The notes under the pieces: generated by a model | Databases searched by the model: none | The model's input: only the letters and a program-made list of their open reading frames with translations | What the model was told of the DNA's origin: nothing | NCBI GenBank assembly: GCA_002050355.1 | Contig: MWYY01000072.1 | Coordinates: 25,292-89,291, forward strand | Direction of reading: 5' to 3' | DNA length: 64,000 nucleotides | Origin: Acidobacteria bacterium 28-9 | Lineage (GTDB): Bacteria; Acidobacteriota; Blastocatellia; Pyrinomonadales; Pyrinomonadaceae | In this document: in pieces, positions 1 to 9,948 of the stretch | Position numbering within the stretch: the stretch's first letter is position 1 | Layout of the letters: each line of letters opens with the position of its first letter | Position numbers and translations under genes: made by a program

Positions 1-62
1 CCAGAGCGCGATGTCAATCGAATTTAAGTTTGAAGAAGCCGTTTCCATTTGTTTTTTCTTTC

Positions 63-3000
63 TTAATCGATAACCGAGCGGGGCGTTTTTTCGGAAAACG
101 GCGGCACGTCCGCATCTGCCGGTTTTTCAATTTCATCGGCAGCCCATTCGCCCTCGTCTCCGCTCGCGCCTCTTTCACGCTCGGCGATTATTTTCTCCGC
201 GCTCGGTCTGCCGAATTTGTAGAAAACGGCGGGCGTGACGATTTGGTCAAGTAAAGTCGAAGTCAAAATTCCGCCGATAACGACGACGGCGAGCGGCTGC
301 AAAATTTCTTTGCCGGGTTCGCCCGACGCGATTGCCAGCGGAATCAAGGAGAGTCCCGCCGTCAGCGCAGTCATCAAAACCGGCACTAATCTTTCCAAAG
401 AACCGCGAATGACCATCGCTTGGGTAAAATCTTCGCCTTCCTCGCGGATTAAATGCTGGTAATGCGAAATCATCATAATCCCGTTGCGCGACGTGATGCC
501 GACAAGCGAGATAAAGCCGACGAGCGTGGCGATTGAAAACACGCCGCCCGTTAAAAGCAGCGCGATAATCGCTCCGATGAGCGCGAGCGGGATGTTGATC
601 ATCACTTGCAGCGCGAGCCGCCAATCGCCCATCGCTTTTATCAGCAGAAAAAAGATGGCGACGAGCGAGAACGCCGTTAGAATCGAAAGCGTTCTGGTCG
701 AACGCTGCTGCGCCTCGAACTGCCCGCCGAATTCGACAAAATATCCTTCCGGCAGTTGCACCTGAGCGGCGACGCGCTCGCGCATATCGCCGACCACCGA
801 GCCTAAATCGCGCCCGGCGACGTTCGACTGGACGACGATGCGGCGTTTCGTGTTTTCCCTGAGAACCTGATTCGGACCCGGCAAGTTTTCGATTGTCGCC
901 ACGGCGGACACGGGAATCTGCGTTCCCTGCGGCGTGTCAACCGTTACGTTTCTGAGAGCGTCGAGATTGTTTCTGGCGGCATCGGCAAAACGGACGACGA
1001 CATCAAAACGCCGCTGACCTTCGACGGCTTCCGACACGGTGCGCCCGTTTAACGCCGTCTCTAATGTTTCGGTGATTTCTCCGGCGTTCAAACCATATTG
1101 CGCCGCCCGCGCACGGTCAACATTAAAGCGGACTTGCGGAATAAGAACCTGTTTTTCAATCGCCACGTCGGTCGCGCCTTCGACACCGGCGACGACATTG
1201 CGGATTTCTTCGGCTTTCGAGCGAAGAGTCGCCAAATCGTCGCCGAAAAGTTTAATGGCGATTTGCGCCCGCACGCCCGATTGAAGATGATCAATGCGGT
1301 GTGAGATCGGCTGCCCGACATTGCTCGTGACACCCGGAATGACGGCGAGTTTATCGCGGATGTCGTGCAAAATTTCTTCGCGCTCGCGCTCGCTGTCTTT
1401 TTTGAGGTCAACGTCAATTTCCGTGTAGTGAACGCCTTCGGCGTGTTCGTCGAGTTCGGCGCGTCCGGTTCGGCGTCCCGTCGTCACTACTTCGGGAATT
1501 TCCAGAAGGAGTTTTTCGGCGATTTGTCCGATGCGATTCGACTCAGCCAAACTCGTTCCGGGCTGCGCCTGCACGTTGACGGTCAGCGTGCCTTCGTTAA
1601 ATTCGGGCAGAAACGCCGTGCCGACAAAAAACAAAGTCGAAGCGGCGATTAAAAACAACGCGCCCGCCGCAACCATCACCGTCTTCGGATGCGGCAAAGT
1701 GAAATGCAGCAGTTTTTCGTCCCATTTTTTCAAAAAGCGAACAATGAATCCTTCTTTCTCGTCGTGCATCGCCTTCATTTTCGGCAGCAGATACGAAGCT
1801 AAAACCGGCGTAACCGTCAGACTCACGAACAGCGAAGCGACGAGCGCGGTGATATAAGCCAAACCGAGTGGCGCGAGAAGCTGCCCTTCGACTCCGGTCA
1901 AGGCAAACAGCGGAATAAAAACGAGCGCGACGATAATCGTGGCGAAGACGATTGACGAGCGGATTTCTAAAGATGCGTGATAAATAACTTCTAAACTTGG
2001 GCGCGGATTTTCAACCTGCCGGTTTTCGCGCAGGCGGCGAAAGACGTTTTCCACGTCAACAATCGCGTCGTCAACAAGTTCGCCGATAGCGACCGCCAGA
2101 CCGCCCAAAGTCATCGTGTTGATTGAAATGCCGAAGGCTTGAAATATCAAAAACGTCACGACGAACGACAGCGGAATCGCCGTCAAGGTAATAAACGTCG
2201 TGCGAAAATTCAGGAGAAATAAAAACAAAACGATGACGACTAAAATCGCGCCGTCGCGTAGGGCTTCGATGACGTTATCAATCGAGGTTTCGATAAAATT
2301 CGCCTGCCGGAAAAGATTGGCGTTGATTTCGACATCTTCGGGAAAATTGGTTTGCAGTTCCTTTAATGCTTCATCAATTTTGGTCGTCAGTTCGAGCGTC
2401 GAAGTGCCGGGCTGTTTTTGAATGGACATTATCACGGCGGGCGTTCCGTTACTTCCCGCGTCGCCGCGTTTGATACGCGCGCCGAACTCGACATTCGCCA
2501 CGTCGCCGACTTTGATTGCCGTGTTATTGCGATACGCGACGACGGTTTGTTTGAGTTCTTCGACCGTGTAAAACCGTCCGAGATTTCTGACCAGATATTC
2601 CTGCGATTGTGCATCTATGAAACCGCCCGTCGACGAAGACGATTGACGAGCGGATTTCTAAAGATGCGTGATAAATAACTTCTAAACTTGGGCGCGGATT
2701 TTCAACCTGCCGGTTTTCGCGCAGGCGGCGAAAGACGTTTTCCACGTCAACAATCGCGTCGTCAACAAGTTCGCCGATAGCGACCGCCAGACCGCCCAAA
2801 GTCATCGTGTTGATTGAAATGCCGAAGGCTTGAAATATCAAAAACGTCACGACGAACGACAGCGGAATCGCCGTCAAGGTAATAAACGTCGTGCGAAAAT
2901 TCAGGAGAAATAAAAACAAAACGATGACGACTAAAATCGCGCCGTCGCGTAGGGCTTCGATGACGTTATCAATCGAGGTTTCGATAAAATTCGCCTGCCG

Positions 3001-3972
3001 GAAAAGATTGGCGTTGATTTCGACATCTTCGGGAAAATTGGTTTGCAGTTCCTTTAATGCTTCATCAATTTTGGTCGTCAGTTCGAGCGTCGAAGTGCCG
3101 GGCTGTTTTTGAATGGACATTATCACGGCGGGCGTTCCGTTACTTCCCGCGTCGCCGCGTTTGATACGCGCGCCGAACTCGACATTCGCCACGTCGCCGA
3201 CTTTGATTGCCGTGTTATTGCGATACGCGACGACGGTTTGTTTGAGTTCTTCGACCGTGTAAAACCGTCCGAGATTTCTGACCAGATATTCCTGCGATTG
3301 TGCATCTATGAAACCGCCCGTCGAGTTGGTATTCGATTTTTCGAGCGCGGCGACGACTTGCTCAACCGTCACGCCATATTGCTTTAACTTTTCGGGCGTA
3401 ACGAGAACCTGATACTGCTTGACACCGCCGCCGATGTTGATGACCTGAGCGATGCCCGGAATCGTCAAAAGGCGCGGGCGAATCGTCCAATCAGCCAGCG
3501 TTCGCACATCGAGCGGGTCGGTCTTGCCGGTTTTCGAACGCACGGAAACAAGCAGGATTTCGCCCATAATCGAAGAAATCGGCGCGATAAACGGCGCGGT
3601 TCCGGGCGGAAGCTGTTCACCGGCTTGGGCGAGTTTTTCCGTGACGAGCTGGCGGTTGCGATAAACTTCGCTGCCCCAATCAAACTCGACATAGACGATT
3701 GAAAGTCCGATGCCGCTCTGCGAGCGGACGCGCTCGACACCTGGCAAGCCGTTCATCGCCGTTTCAATCGGAAACGACACGAGCGTTTCGACTTCTTCCG
3801 GCGCGAGACCCTCGGCTTCGGTCATAATCGTCACGGTCGGTTTATTGAGGTCGGGCAAAACGTCAACCGGCAGGTTATACGCGACATAACCGCCCCACGC
3901 AAGCAAGAGCGCGGCAATCGCCACGACAATCAGCCGGTTTTGCAGTGACCATTTAATAATTGCATTTAACAT
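63..3972 (-). pseudogene. czcA: CzcA/CusA-family heavy-metal RND efflux permease, split by an internal tandem duplication
   Basis: This is the inner-membrane proton-driven pump of a tripartite metal efflux complex. Reading starts at 3972 (MLNAIIKWSLQNRL), passes the typical DVLPDLNKPTV segment, runs 482 codons and stops at 2524 after entering a 691-bp direct duplication, which shifts frame by one base. The rest of the protein is open from 2501 to 63. Removing one copy restores a single frame of about 1072 residues, the normal family length. The copper-methionine positions known from CusA are not conserved here (EGVHYTEIDV, RIDHLQSGV), so a divalent or other metal substrate is more likely than Cu(I); that is inference. 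It is the last gene of the minus-strand metal operon. As written the gene is broken, unless the duplication is an assembly error. Confidence 0.9.
1943..3324. repeat. Perfect 691-bp tandem duplication inside czcA
   Basis: Positions 1943-2633 and 2634-3324 appear identical base for base and abut directly. The unit length is not a multiple of three, so it frameshifts the pump gene. I see no shared bases flanking the junctions that would suggest homologous slippage. Confidence 0.93.
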
Positions 3973-4072
3973 TTCTACTTCTTCTTTTTACTAAAACTAA
4001 TACTTGCGGAACTCAGTCGGAAAAGCGCAATTCCCGCCAAACGGAGTGATGAAAAGTTTGAATCTTTCAGAC

Positions 4073-4681
4073 TTACGAGCGTTTTTTACTTGTTTTGACA
4101 GCTTTCGTTTTTCCGCCGACTTTTTTCATCATCGCCGCCATTTCGCCGATTTCCTTATTTTGTTTGGCGATGGTTTCACGCGAGAACTTTTTCAGTTCAG
4201 CCGAATCGCCTTTAGTAATTTGCGTGTTCGACATCTCAATCGCCATTTTGTGATGCCGGGTCAAAGTATCCAGAAACAGATGGTCAAACGCTTTGCCGCC
4301 GGCGGCTTCGAGTTTTTTCATATCCGCTTCCGCCATTTTTTTCATCTCGCCCACCGACATACGTTTGTTTTTGAGGTTTATTCCGTCGGCTTCCTCTTCG
4401 CCCGGATATAATTGCTCGCGCCTTGCTTGCAGTTCGGCAATATCCTTTTCCTGGTCGGCGATGACACGCCCGGCGAATTCTTTGACTTCAACCGTTTCCG
4501 CTTTGGTTTCAGCCAGCCGCGCCATTTCGATTCCGTCGCGGTGGTGCGTAATCATCAGGTCAATGTATTCCAAATCAACATCGCTGTGCGCCAGTGCCGG
4601 TATCGTCGCGGTCAAAGCGACAAACGTCGTTAGCAGCGCGAACGCCGCCAGCGTCAAGAAACTGTGTTTTTTGTTTTTCAT
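4073..4681 (-). CDS. DUF305 (CopM-like) periplasmic metal-binding protein
   Basis: A secreted protein of 202 residues with an N-terminal signal peptide ending near ALAHSD. It carries two DUF305 helical repeats marked by HH motifs (MITHHRDGIEMA near residue 43 and LTRHHKMAIEMS near 145), rich in His and Met. The family includes CopM of Synechocystis, a periplasmic Cu(I)-binding resistance protein. It sits between czcA and a second DUF305 gene on the same strand, so it is probably co-transcribed with the efflux operon and may buffer or hand over metal. The C-terminus is Lys-rich (KTKAVKTSKKRS). Metal identity cannot be told from sequence. Confidence 0.85.
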   Translation of the reverse strand: MKNKKHSFLTLAAFALLTTFVALTATIPALAHSDVDLEYIDLMITHHRDGIEMARLAETKAETVEVKEFAGRVIADQEKDIAELQARREQLYPGEEEADGINLKNKRMSVGEMKKMAEADMKKLEAAGGKAFDHLFLDTLTRHHKMAIEMSNTQITKGDSAELKKFSRETIAKQNKEIGEMAAMMKKVGGKTKAVKTSKKRS

Positions 4682-4811
4682 ACCTTTATCCTTCCCTGTC
4701 GTTCATTTTTTGTTTCGCGTCCGGCGGCAAGCTAAAATCACTCAACCGCCTGACGCGAAAATTAACCGCACGCGGCATAAACCGCTTTTTCCCTTGCCGC
4801 CGGTCAAAAAC

Positions 4812-5531
4812 TTATTTCGACCATTTCGCTTTCCAATCCGCCATCATTTTAATCTCGGCTTCCTGCGCTTTGATTATTTGATTCGCCAGAGTCTTGATTT
4901 CCGGGTGTTCGGCTTTGGTCAACGCTTCGCGTCCCATCACGGTTGCGCCTTTGTGATGAGCCGACATCATATCGAGAAACATCAGGTCAAACTCCTTGCC
5001 GCCTCCGTCTTCCATCTTTTTCATCTCGCTGCCCATCATCATTTTCATTGAATCCATCATTCCGCTCATTTCCATATTTTTGGCGGCGGGCTTTCCGACA
5101 TACCATTTTTCGCGCCAGTCTTTCATCTGCGCGATTTCCTTGTTTTGGTCGGTAATGATTTTTTTCGCAAACGCTTTCAACTCGGCATTCTGCGATTTTG
5201 TTTCAACCATTTCCGCCATTTCAATCGCGCTCTGGTGATGCGCCGACATCGTATCCAAAAACTGTAAATCATACGGCGCGGACGCGGCATTCGGGTCGCT
5301 TTTCATCTGGCTCATCATTTCCGACATTCCGTGATTCGGGTCCGCCGTATTCTTCGGCATCGAATTGGCGGTAGTCGCCATATTCATATTTGTCATCCGG
5401 TTGGCGTTTGCCGCATTTGTCGCCACCGTCGTGTTCGTATTGCCGGTTGTCTGGCAAGCTCCGGCGAAAACCGCCAGAGCTAGACCGAAAACCGCCAGTG
5501 CAAAAAACTTAGGCGTTTTAGCGTAATTCAT
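4812..5531 (-). CDS. DUF305 lipoprotein, Met/His-rich
   Basis: 239 residues with a lipoprotein signal (lipobox around FAGACQ, Cys near residue 26) and an Asn/Thr-rich low-complexity linker typical of outer-membrane-tethered lipoproteins. Two DUF305 units follow, with MSAHHQSAIEMAEM near residue 94 and MSAHHKGATVMGRE near 191, separated by a Met-rich stretch (MEMSGMMDSMKMMMG). The Met and His density suggests soft-metal binding, Cu(I) or Ag(I). It is a paralogue of the neighbouring DUF305 gene and a member of the same minus-strand operon. A Shine-Dalgarno-like AGGAGG lies just upstream of its ATG. Confidence 0.87.
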   Translation of the reverse strand: MNYAKTPKFFALAVFGLALAVFAGACQTTGNTNTTVATNAANANRMTNMNMATTANSMPKNTADPNHGMSEMMSQMKSDPNAASAPYDLQFLDTMSAHHQSAIEMAEMVETKSQNAELKAFAKKIITDQNKEIAQMKDWREKWYVGKPAAKNMEMSGMMDSMKMMMGSEMKKMEDGGGKEFDLMFLDMMSAHHKGATVMGREALTKAEHPEIKTLANQIIKAQEAEIKMMADWKAKWSK

Positions 5532-5566
5532 ACTTTCCTCCTGTTTTGTTGAAAATTTAATTTTTG

Positions 5567-5920
5567 TTATTCGGCAATTATCGTCCCTTTCATCATATTC
5601 ATACCGCAGCTAAAATTAATCTCACCGGCTTTTGTCGGCGTAATCTTGACGGTGACGTTCTTTTTGAGCGGCAGCTTTTTGCGGATATTCAGCGACGGAA
5701 ACACGACTTCTTTGCCGCAGCCTTCGTTATCGGCGCGGTAGAAAACCAGAGTCAGCTTATGACCTTTTTCGACGTTGATAGTCGCGGGGCTGAAGCCGTT
5801 TTTGGTGACTCTGACTTTAACGGTTTTCGGATGCGCGGCAACATCGGCGACGTTGACGCTTAAACTAATCATTACAGCCATCAAACCGACTGCCAGCATT
5901 TTCATCATTTTGTTTTTCAT
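5567..5920 (-). CDS. Small secreted cupredoxin-like protein
   Basis: 117 residues: a signal peptide cleaved near VAAHPK, then a single cupredoxin-like beta domain. It keeps potential ligands in the arrangement GCGKEVVFP ... FSCGMNMMKG, as in plastocyanin-like domains of copper ATPases and EfeO-type proteins. The classical blue-copper ligand set is not complete, so metal storage or transfer is more likely than electron transfer. The same domain forms the C-terminus of the next upstream gene, suggesting duplication. It belongs to the minus-strand metal operon. Confidence 0.8.
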   Translation of the reverse strand: MKNKMMKMLAVGLMAVMISLSVNVADVAAHPKTVKVRVTKNGFSPATINVEKGHKLTLVFYRADNEGCGKEVVFPSLNIRKKLPLKKNVTVKITPTKAGEINFSCGMNMMKGTIIAE

Positions 5921-5978
5921 TTTGTTTTTTTCCTTATTTTTCCTTATTCTTCTTAATTTTTACTTTGTGTTATTCGCT

Positions 5979-7250
5979 TTAATTAACGATGACTTTGCCT
6001 TTCAGCATATTCATCCCGCAGGCAAAACCGAGTTCGCCCGCTTCGGTCGGCGTAAATTCAACCAGCACGGTTTCGCCGACGGGAAGTTTTTTCGTGATGT
6101 TTAGTTTAGAGAAAATGACTTCACCGCCGCAGTTGTTCGCATCCTGACGGAAAAATGCGAGTTTGACGGGCTTGCCTTTCTCGACTTTAATTTCCGAAGG
6201 TTCGTAGCCGCTGCCGCTGACCGTAACTTTAATTGCGTCCGACGGCACGGATTGATTGCTCGCCGTTTTCGACTGTTCGCCTTCCGGCACACGCACGACG
6301 AACGGCACGCTGATAACTTTGCCGCCGCGCTGAAACTGCGCCCAGAGTTTGTAAAGTCCTGCTCGCGGAAACGCGGTGTGCGCCGCAACTTCCGACGCGC
6401 TCGGTTTTGTCGTCGTGCCTTCCATCGTCGCGTGGTCGTGTCCGCCGTCCGCGTGATTATCGGCTGGATTATCGCCCATTTTCATCGAATCCATTGATTC
6501 GCCTTTCGCCATCGGGTGCGCGTGGACGAAATCCTTCATATCCTCGCTGATGATGACAAAGTGCGCGAGTTCGCCCAGATAATTTTGCAAATCCGTCGCG
6601 GGTTTATTGGTCTTCGCGTCGAAAGCCTGAAAATCGAGCGTCAATTCCTGTCCGGCTTTTATTTCCGCGCTCGGTTTCATCACGACGCGCAAACCTTCGA
6701 CGGTCTTTTCGAGCTTCTCGTCAACGACGAGCGCGACTTTGGCGCGTTCCGTTCCGCCGACTTTGACCGCAATCTGCTCGACGACCTGGGCGGCATCTTT
6801 CGGCGTAAAATCGGCATACAATTTATAATCGCCGCCGTTCAGAAAAGTGTGCGAAACGCGGTATGAGCCGTCCGCCGATTGTTCCGGGTGAACGTGATAA
6901 AACTCCGCCAAATCGTTTGACACGACGAGCAGGTGCATCGGTTTTTCGTGGACGATTGGCAAATCTTTGACGATTGCGCCGTTTTTATCCTTGACGGTAA
7001 AAGAAAGCACAGCGGGCGTTCCGGCGGTAATTTCAGCCGGTTCGCTTTTAAAATCAACTTTGAAAGCCCGCGCCGCGTCGGTTGTTACATTTGCATTATT
7101 TGCCGCTGCGCTGTTTGTTGCAACAGCCGCATTCGAGTTGTTTTCATTTCCCGTCTGCGCCGTATTGCCGCATCCTGCAAACCACATTGCGCTCAAAAAA
7201 AGCGCGATAATTCCAGGTAAAATAAATAACTTTTTCATATTATTTCTCAT
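5979..7250 (-). CDS. Lipoprotein with YtkA/FixH-like N-domain and cupredoxin-like C-domain
   Basis: 423 residues with a lipobox (AMWFAGCGN, Cys near 27). After a low-complexity linker come two beta-sandwich stretches containing HVHPEQS and VHAHPMA, an Asp/His-rich loop (DNHADGGHDHATME), and a final cupredoxin-like domain from about residue 330 with NNCGGEVIFSK and ACGMNMLKG. The domain order suggests a periplasmic metal scavenger that could present copper to the adaptor encoded just upstream in the transcript. A second possible start is four codons in (MKKLF). The assignment of the N-terminal half is by resemblance only. Confidence 0.72.
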   Translation of the reverse strand: MRNNMKKLFILPGIIALFLSAMWFAGCGNTAQTGNENNSNAAVATNSAAANNANVTTDAARAFKVDFKSEPAEITAGTPAVLSFTVKDKNGAIVKDLPIVHEKPMHLLVVSNDLAEFYHVHPEQSADGSYRVSHTFLNGGDYKLYADFTPKDAAQVVEQIAVKVGGTERAKVALVVDEKLEKTVEGLRVVMKPSAEIKAGQELTLDFQAFDAKTNKPATDLQNYLGELAHFVIISEDMKDFVHAHPMAKGESMDSMKMGDNPADNHADGGHDHATMEGTTTKPSASEVAAHTAFPRAGLYKLWAQFQRGGKVISVPFVVRVPEGEQSKTASNQSVPSDAIKVTVSGSGYEPSEIKVEKGKPVKLAFFRQDANNCGGEVIFSKLNITKKLPVGETVLVEFTPTEAGELGFACGMNMLKGKVIVN

Positions 7251-7266
7251 TGTTGTTTCTTAAATT

Positions 7267-9312
7267 TTATGCTCCGGGCTGTGTTGCGCGGAGTTGATAA
7301 ATTCCTTCCGTAACAACTCTATCGTTTTCTTTTAAGCCCGATTTGACTTCATAAAAGTCCGCGCCTTCCGCGCCCAAGGCGACGGGGCGTTTTTCAAAAC
7401 TCTCGCCGCCCGTGAAAACGAACACGAAGGTTTGTCCCTGTTCGGTGACGACCGCCGTTTTCGGGACGGCTAAAACCTGCGCGTTGCCGCTCGTGTCAAT
7501 CGTCATCTCGACGAAATTGCCGTCGCGCAGTCGCTGAAGCGGATTGACGACTTCATAAATTACCGGCACGGTGCGTGTTTGCTCATTTACGGTTTGCCCG
7601 ATGGAAACTAATCTGCCGTCGCCGTCCGCCGTGCCGATGGTATAAACTTCGCCCGACAAAGCTGCCGACGTAAAACTAGCTCTGGTTGATTCGCGCACGA
7701 CGGGCAAATCTTTTTCAAAAACCTGCGCTTCAATCAAAACCGTTGACAGATTAACGATTGAAAGCAATTCAGTCCCGCTTTCAACTTGCTGCCCGCTGGT
7801 CGCTTTGATTTCGCTGACCGTTCCCGTGACCGGCGCGGTCAAAGGAAACGAGCGCGTCGGCTGATTGACACGCGGCGCGCGGAAGATGTTTTGTCCGGCG
7901 TTCGCCGCTCTGATTTGGTCGCCTAAAAGTTTGACCTGCTGGTCTGCCGAAGCGACTTCCTGCTCGGCGACGCGCACGGCGGTTAACGCTTCTTCAACGC
8001 GCTTTTTGGGAACTGCTCCGACTTCTACCAAATTTTCTGACCGGCGCAATTCGCGTTGCGCCTGAGCCAAACGAGTTTTGGCTTGACTGGCGGCGGCGCG
8101 TTGCTGTGCCTGCTGTCCCTGAAGCGCGAGAGCCGTGTTTCTAAGTTCCAACTTCCGGGCTTCGATTTCCCTTTGTTGGGCTTCGACTTCCAATCTTTGC
8201 GATTCGAGTTCGGTCTGTCCCGAAACATCTAAAATCTGCTCAACCGAACCAATTTGCTCGCCGCGACTGACCGCCGACCCTAAACTCAAGCCTTGCCGCA
8301 AAACAATTCGTCCGGCGACCGGCGGAACGACGACGGCTTTTGCGTCAGGACGAGCCCGCACTACACCCGTCGTTTTCAGCCCGCTCGTGATTTGTTTAAT
8401 TGAAACCGGCGCGGTTTTGATGCCGAATAAAATCTGCGATTCTTTCGGGACAATCAAAGAGGTTTGCAAAGCGTTTGCCGGCGCGGTTTCGTTTTCCATT
8501 GCCGCGCCGCTTGTGCCGAGAGCAGGCATCGCGGCAAGGCTTCGGGTTTGGCGCGGCGGCGAAAAATATGCGAGCGCGGCAGTTCCCAAAGCAAACATCA
8601 AAAGCGCGGCGACTGCCACGGGTGCCATTTTTCCGGCTCTTTGTTTCCGATTTTCCTCGCTTCCCCGCGTCTTCAACACAAACATCCCAATCGCTCCGAG
8701 CGCGAGCAGACTCAAAATTCCGAGTCCGAGCCAAAACGTCCAATTAATCGGAGCTTTAGTCACGCTGATTGGAAAATCCGTCGAAAAACTACGATTGTCG
8801 GCGGTTGTCACGGCAAAGGCGATTTTAAAGTTTCCGGCGTTCGTGAAAGTGTAAGAGCCGCGGTAAAATCCGCCTTCAAACTTTAACGGCAGATTACCCG
8901 CCACCGATTGTCCGTCGGCAGTCGTCACGTTTGCGACAACAGCCGCGTCCTCAATCGGCGCAGGCTCGCCGCCGCCGAAGCCGCCTTCCACTTTTTCCGC
9001 CGCCCGCACAGCGAACTGCGTAGTTTCGCCCGTTCGCGGGTCTGACGGAACCCGTTCAAAGACGAGATTAAAATTGCCCGCGTCAGTCTGGACGTTGCGT
9101 TCGGCGCGGGCGATTGTAATCGCGCTTTTTCCCGTTTGCGCCGCCGTTTGCGTTTTTTTGTCAGCCGAATGGTCTTCGCCTTCGTGCGCGGAAACAGTTG
9201 GCAGTTGGCAGAAGCAGTAAGCGGCAAAAACGAGCAGAAGCAGACTGCCGACTGCCACTGCCGACTGCCGACTGAAACTTAAACCTTGAACTTTGAACCT
9301 TGAACTTTTCAT
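7267..9312 (-). CDS. RND efflux periplasmic adaptor (CusB/CzcB type) with extra N-terminal domain
   Basis: 681 residues. The first about 45 residues, including the signal peptide, are encoded by interspersed repeat units (FKVQ, RQSAV, CQLPT). They are followed by a YtkA/FixH-like beta domain, a transmembrane segment near residues 190-212 (FWLGLGILSLLALGAIG), a second hydrophobic stretch near 230-248, and then a HlyD/CusB membrane-fusion domain with a long coiled-coil hairpin (about 365-465). The adaptor should bridge the CzcA pump and TolC. Its ATG overlaps the stop of the preceding gene by one base (TAATG), implying translational coupling. The N-terminal extra domain is unusual for the family. 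Confidence 0.85.
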   Translation of the reverse strand: MKSSRFKVQGLSFSRQSAVAVGSLLLLVFAAYCFCQLPTVSAHEGEDHSADKKTQTAAQTGKSAITIARAERNVQTDAGNFNLVFERVPSDPRTGETTQFAVRAAEKVEGGFGGGEPAPIEDAAVVANVTTADGQSVAGNLPLKFEGGFYRGSYTFTNAGNFKIAFAVTTADNRSFSTDFPISVTKAPINWTFWLGLGILSLLALGAIGMFVLKTRGSEENRKQRAGKMAPVAVAALLMFALGTAALAYFSPPRQTRSLAAMPALGTSGAAMENETAPANALQTSLIVPKESQILFGIKTAPVSIKQITSGLKTTGVVRARPDAKAVVVPPVAGRIVLRQGLSLGSAVSRGEQIGSVEQILDVSGQTELESQRLEVEAQQREIEARKLELRNTALALQGQQAQQRAAASQAKTRLAQAQRELRRSENLVEVGAVPKKRVEEALTAVRVAEQEVASADQQVKLLGDQIRAANAGQNIFRAPRVNQPTRSFPLTAPVTGTVSEIKATSGQQVESGTELLSIVNLSTVLIEAQVFEKDLPVVRESTRASFTSAALSGEVYTIGTADGDGRLVSIGQTVNEQTRTVPVIYEVVNPLQRLRDGNFVEMTIDTSGNAQVLAVPKTAVVTEQGQTFVFVFTGGESFEKRPVALGAEGADFYEVKSGLKENDRVVTEGIYQLRATQPGA
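9185..9310. repeat. Interspersed repeat units forming the adaptor signal peptide
   Basis: Two unit types are seen on the plus strand: repeats of GACTGCC / GTTGGCA and repeats of TTGAACTTTGAACC. They lie inside the first 45 codons of the adaptor gene and also supply the sequence next to its ATG. The same TTGAACTT unit recurs at 56589-56624 at another gene start. Confidence 0.8.
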
Positions 9313-9929
9313 TAGTGTGAGTGTGCCGCTCCGTAAAGTGTCTGCATTGCCAACATATCCGCGCCGATTGCCGCAATCATCGCTTCCGCCATCGAAGCGT
9401 CCGCGCCGTTCGGTTTAATTTTTTCGTCGAAAGTTACTACGTCGTCGTGACCTTTACCATTAAACTGCGTGAGAAAAGCGGCGGGAACGCCCTCGGCGCG
9501 AACTTCCTTGATAAAGGGTGAACCGTTTTTGTTTTCATAAACGACGACGACATCACGACCTCCCGCTTTAACAATGGTCGCCGCGCCGATTTGTTTTCGC
9601 GCTCCGCCGGCGGTCGAAAAAGCTAAATAAGAATGATGGTCGGTGTCTGTCATTTTCCCGCCCGAATTATTCTCGATTTCGGTAATTTGTTCTTTGGTCA
9701 AATCTTTATGCTGCGTGGTAAAACTCTGCGCGTCGGGGAACGCGGCTTTGATTGCCGCCGGTGTTTCATCGGCTTTTTTCGGCGCGCTGCTGTTGGCGAC
9801 GGTGGTCGTATTCGCGCTCGTTGTATTAGTCGTTGTATTAGTCGTTGTTGTAGTTCCGCCGGAACACGCCGCCGCCAAACCGAATGCCGCGCTTAAACCG
9901 ACGATTGTCAAAAATTTTAGTTTGTTCAT
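9312..9929 (-). CDS. Lipoprotein with FMN-binding-like domain
   Basis: 205 residues: lipobox at LAAACSGG (Cys near 22), a long Thr/Asn linker, then AFPDAQSFTTQHKDLTKEQITEIE and a C-terminal region (FLTQFNGKGHDDVVTF followed by NGADASMAEAMIAAI). This resembles the FMN_bind fold of RnfG/NosR-like proteins. The usual flavin-attachment SGAT is replaced by NGADAS, so covalent flavin is doubtful. It is co-transcribed with TolC upstream and the adaptor downstream. It may have a redox role in metal detoxification; this is inference. Confidence 0.55.
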   Translation of the reverse strand: MNKLKFLTIVGLSAAFGLAAACSGGTTTTTNTTTNTTSANTTTVANSSAPKKADETPAAIKAAFPDAQSFTTQHKDLTKEQITEIENNSGGKMTDTDHHSYLAFSTAGGARKQIGAATIVKAGGRDVVVVYENKNGSPFIKEVRAEGVPAAFLTQFNGKGHDDVVTFDEKIKPNGADASMAEAMIAAIGADMLAMQTLYGAAHSH

Positions 9930-9948
9930 TTTCTCTTTTCCTCTTGTT

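Noticed and set aside
1039..1652. Overlapping plus-strand open frames opposite czcA
   Set aside because: These have Arg- or Ser-rich shadow composition opposite a conserved RND protein and no ribosome sites.
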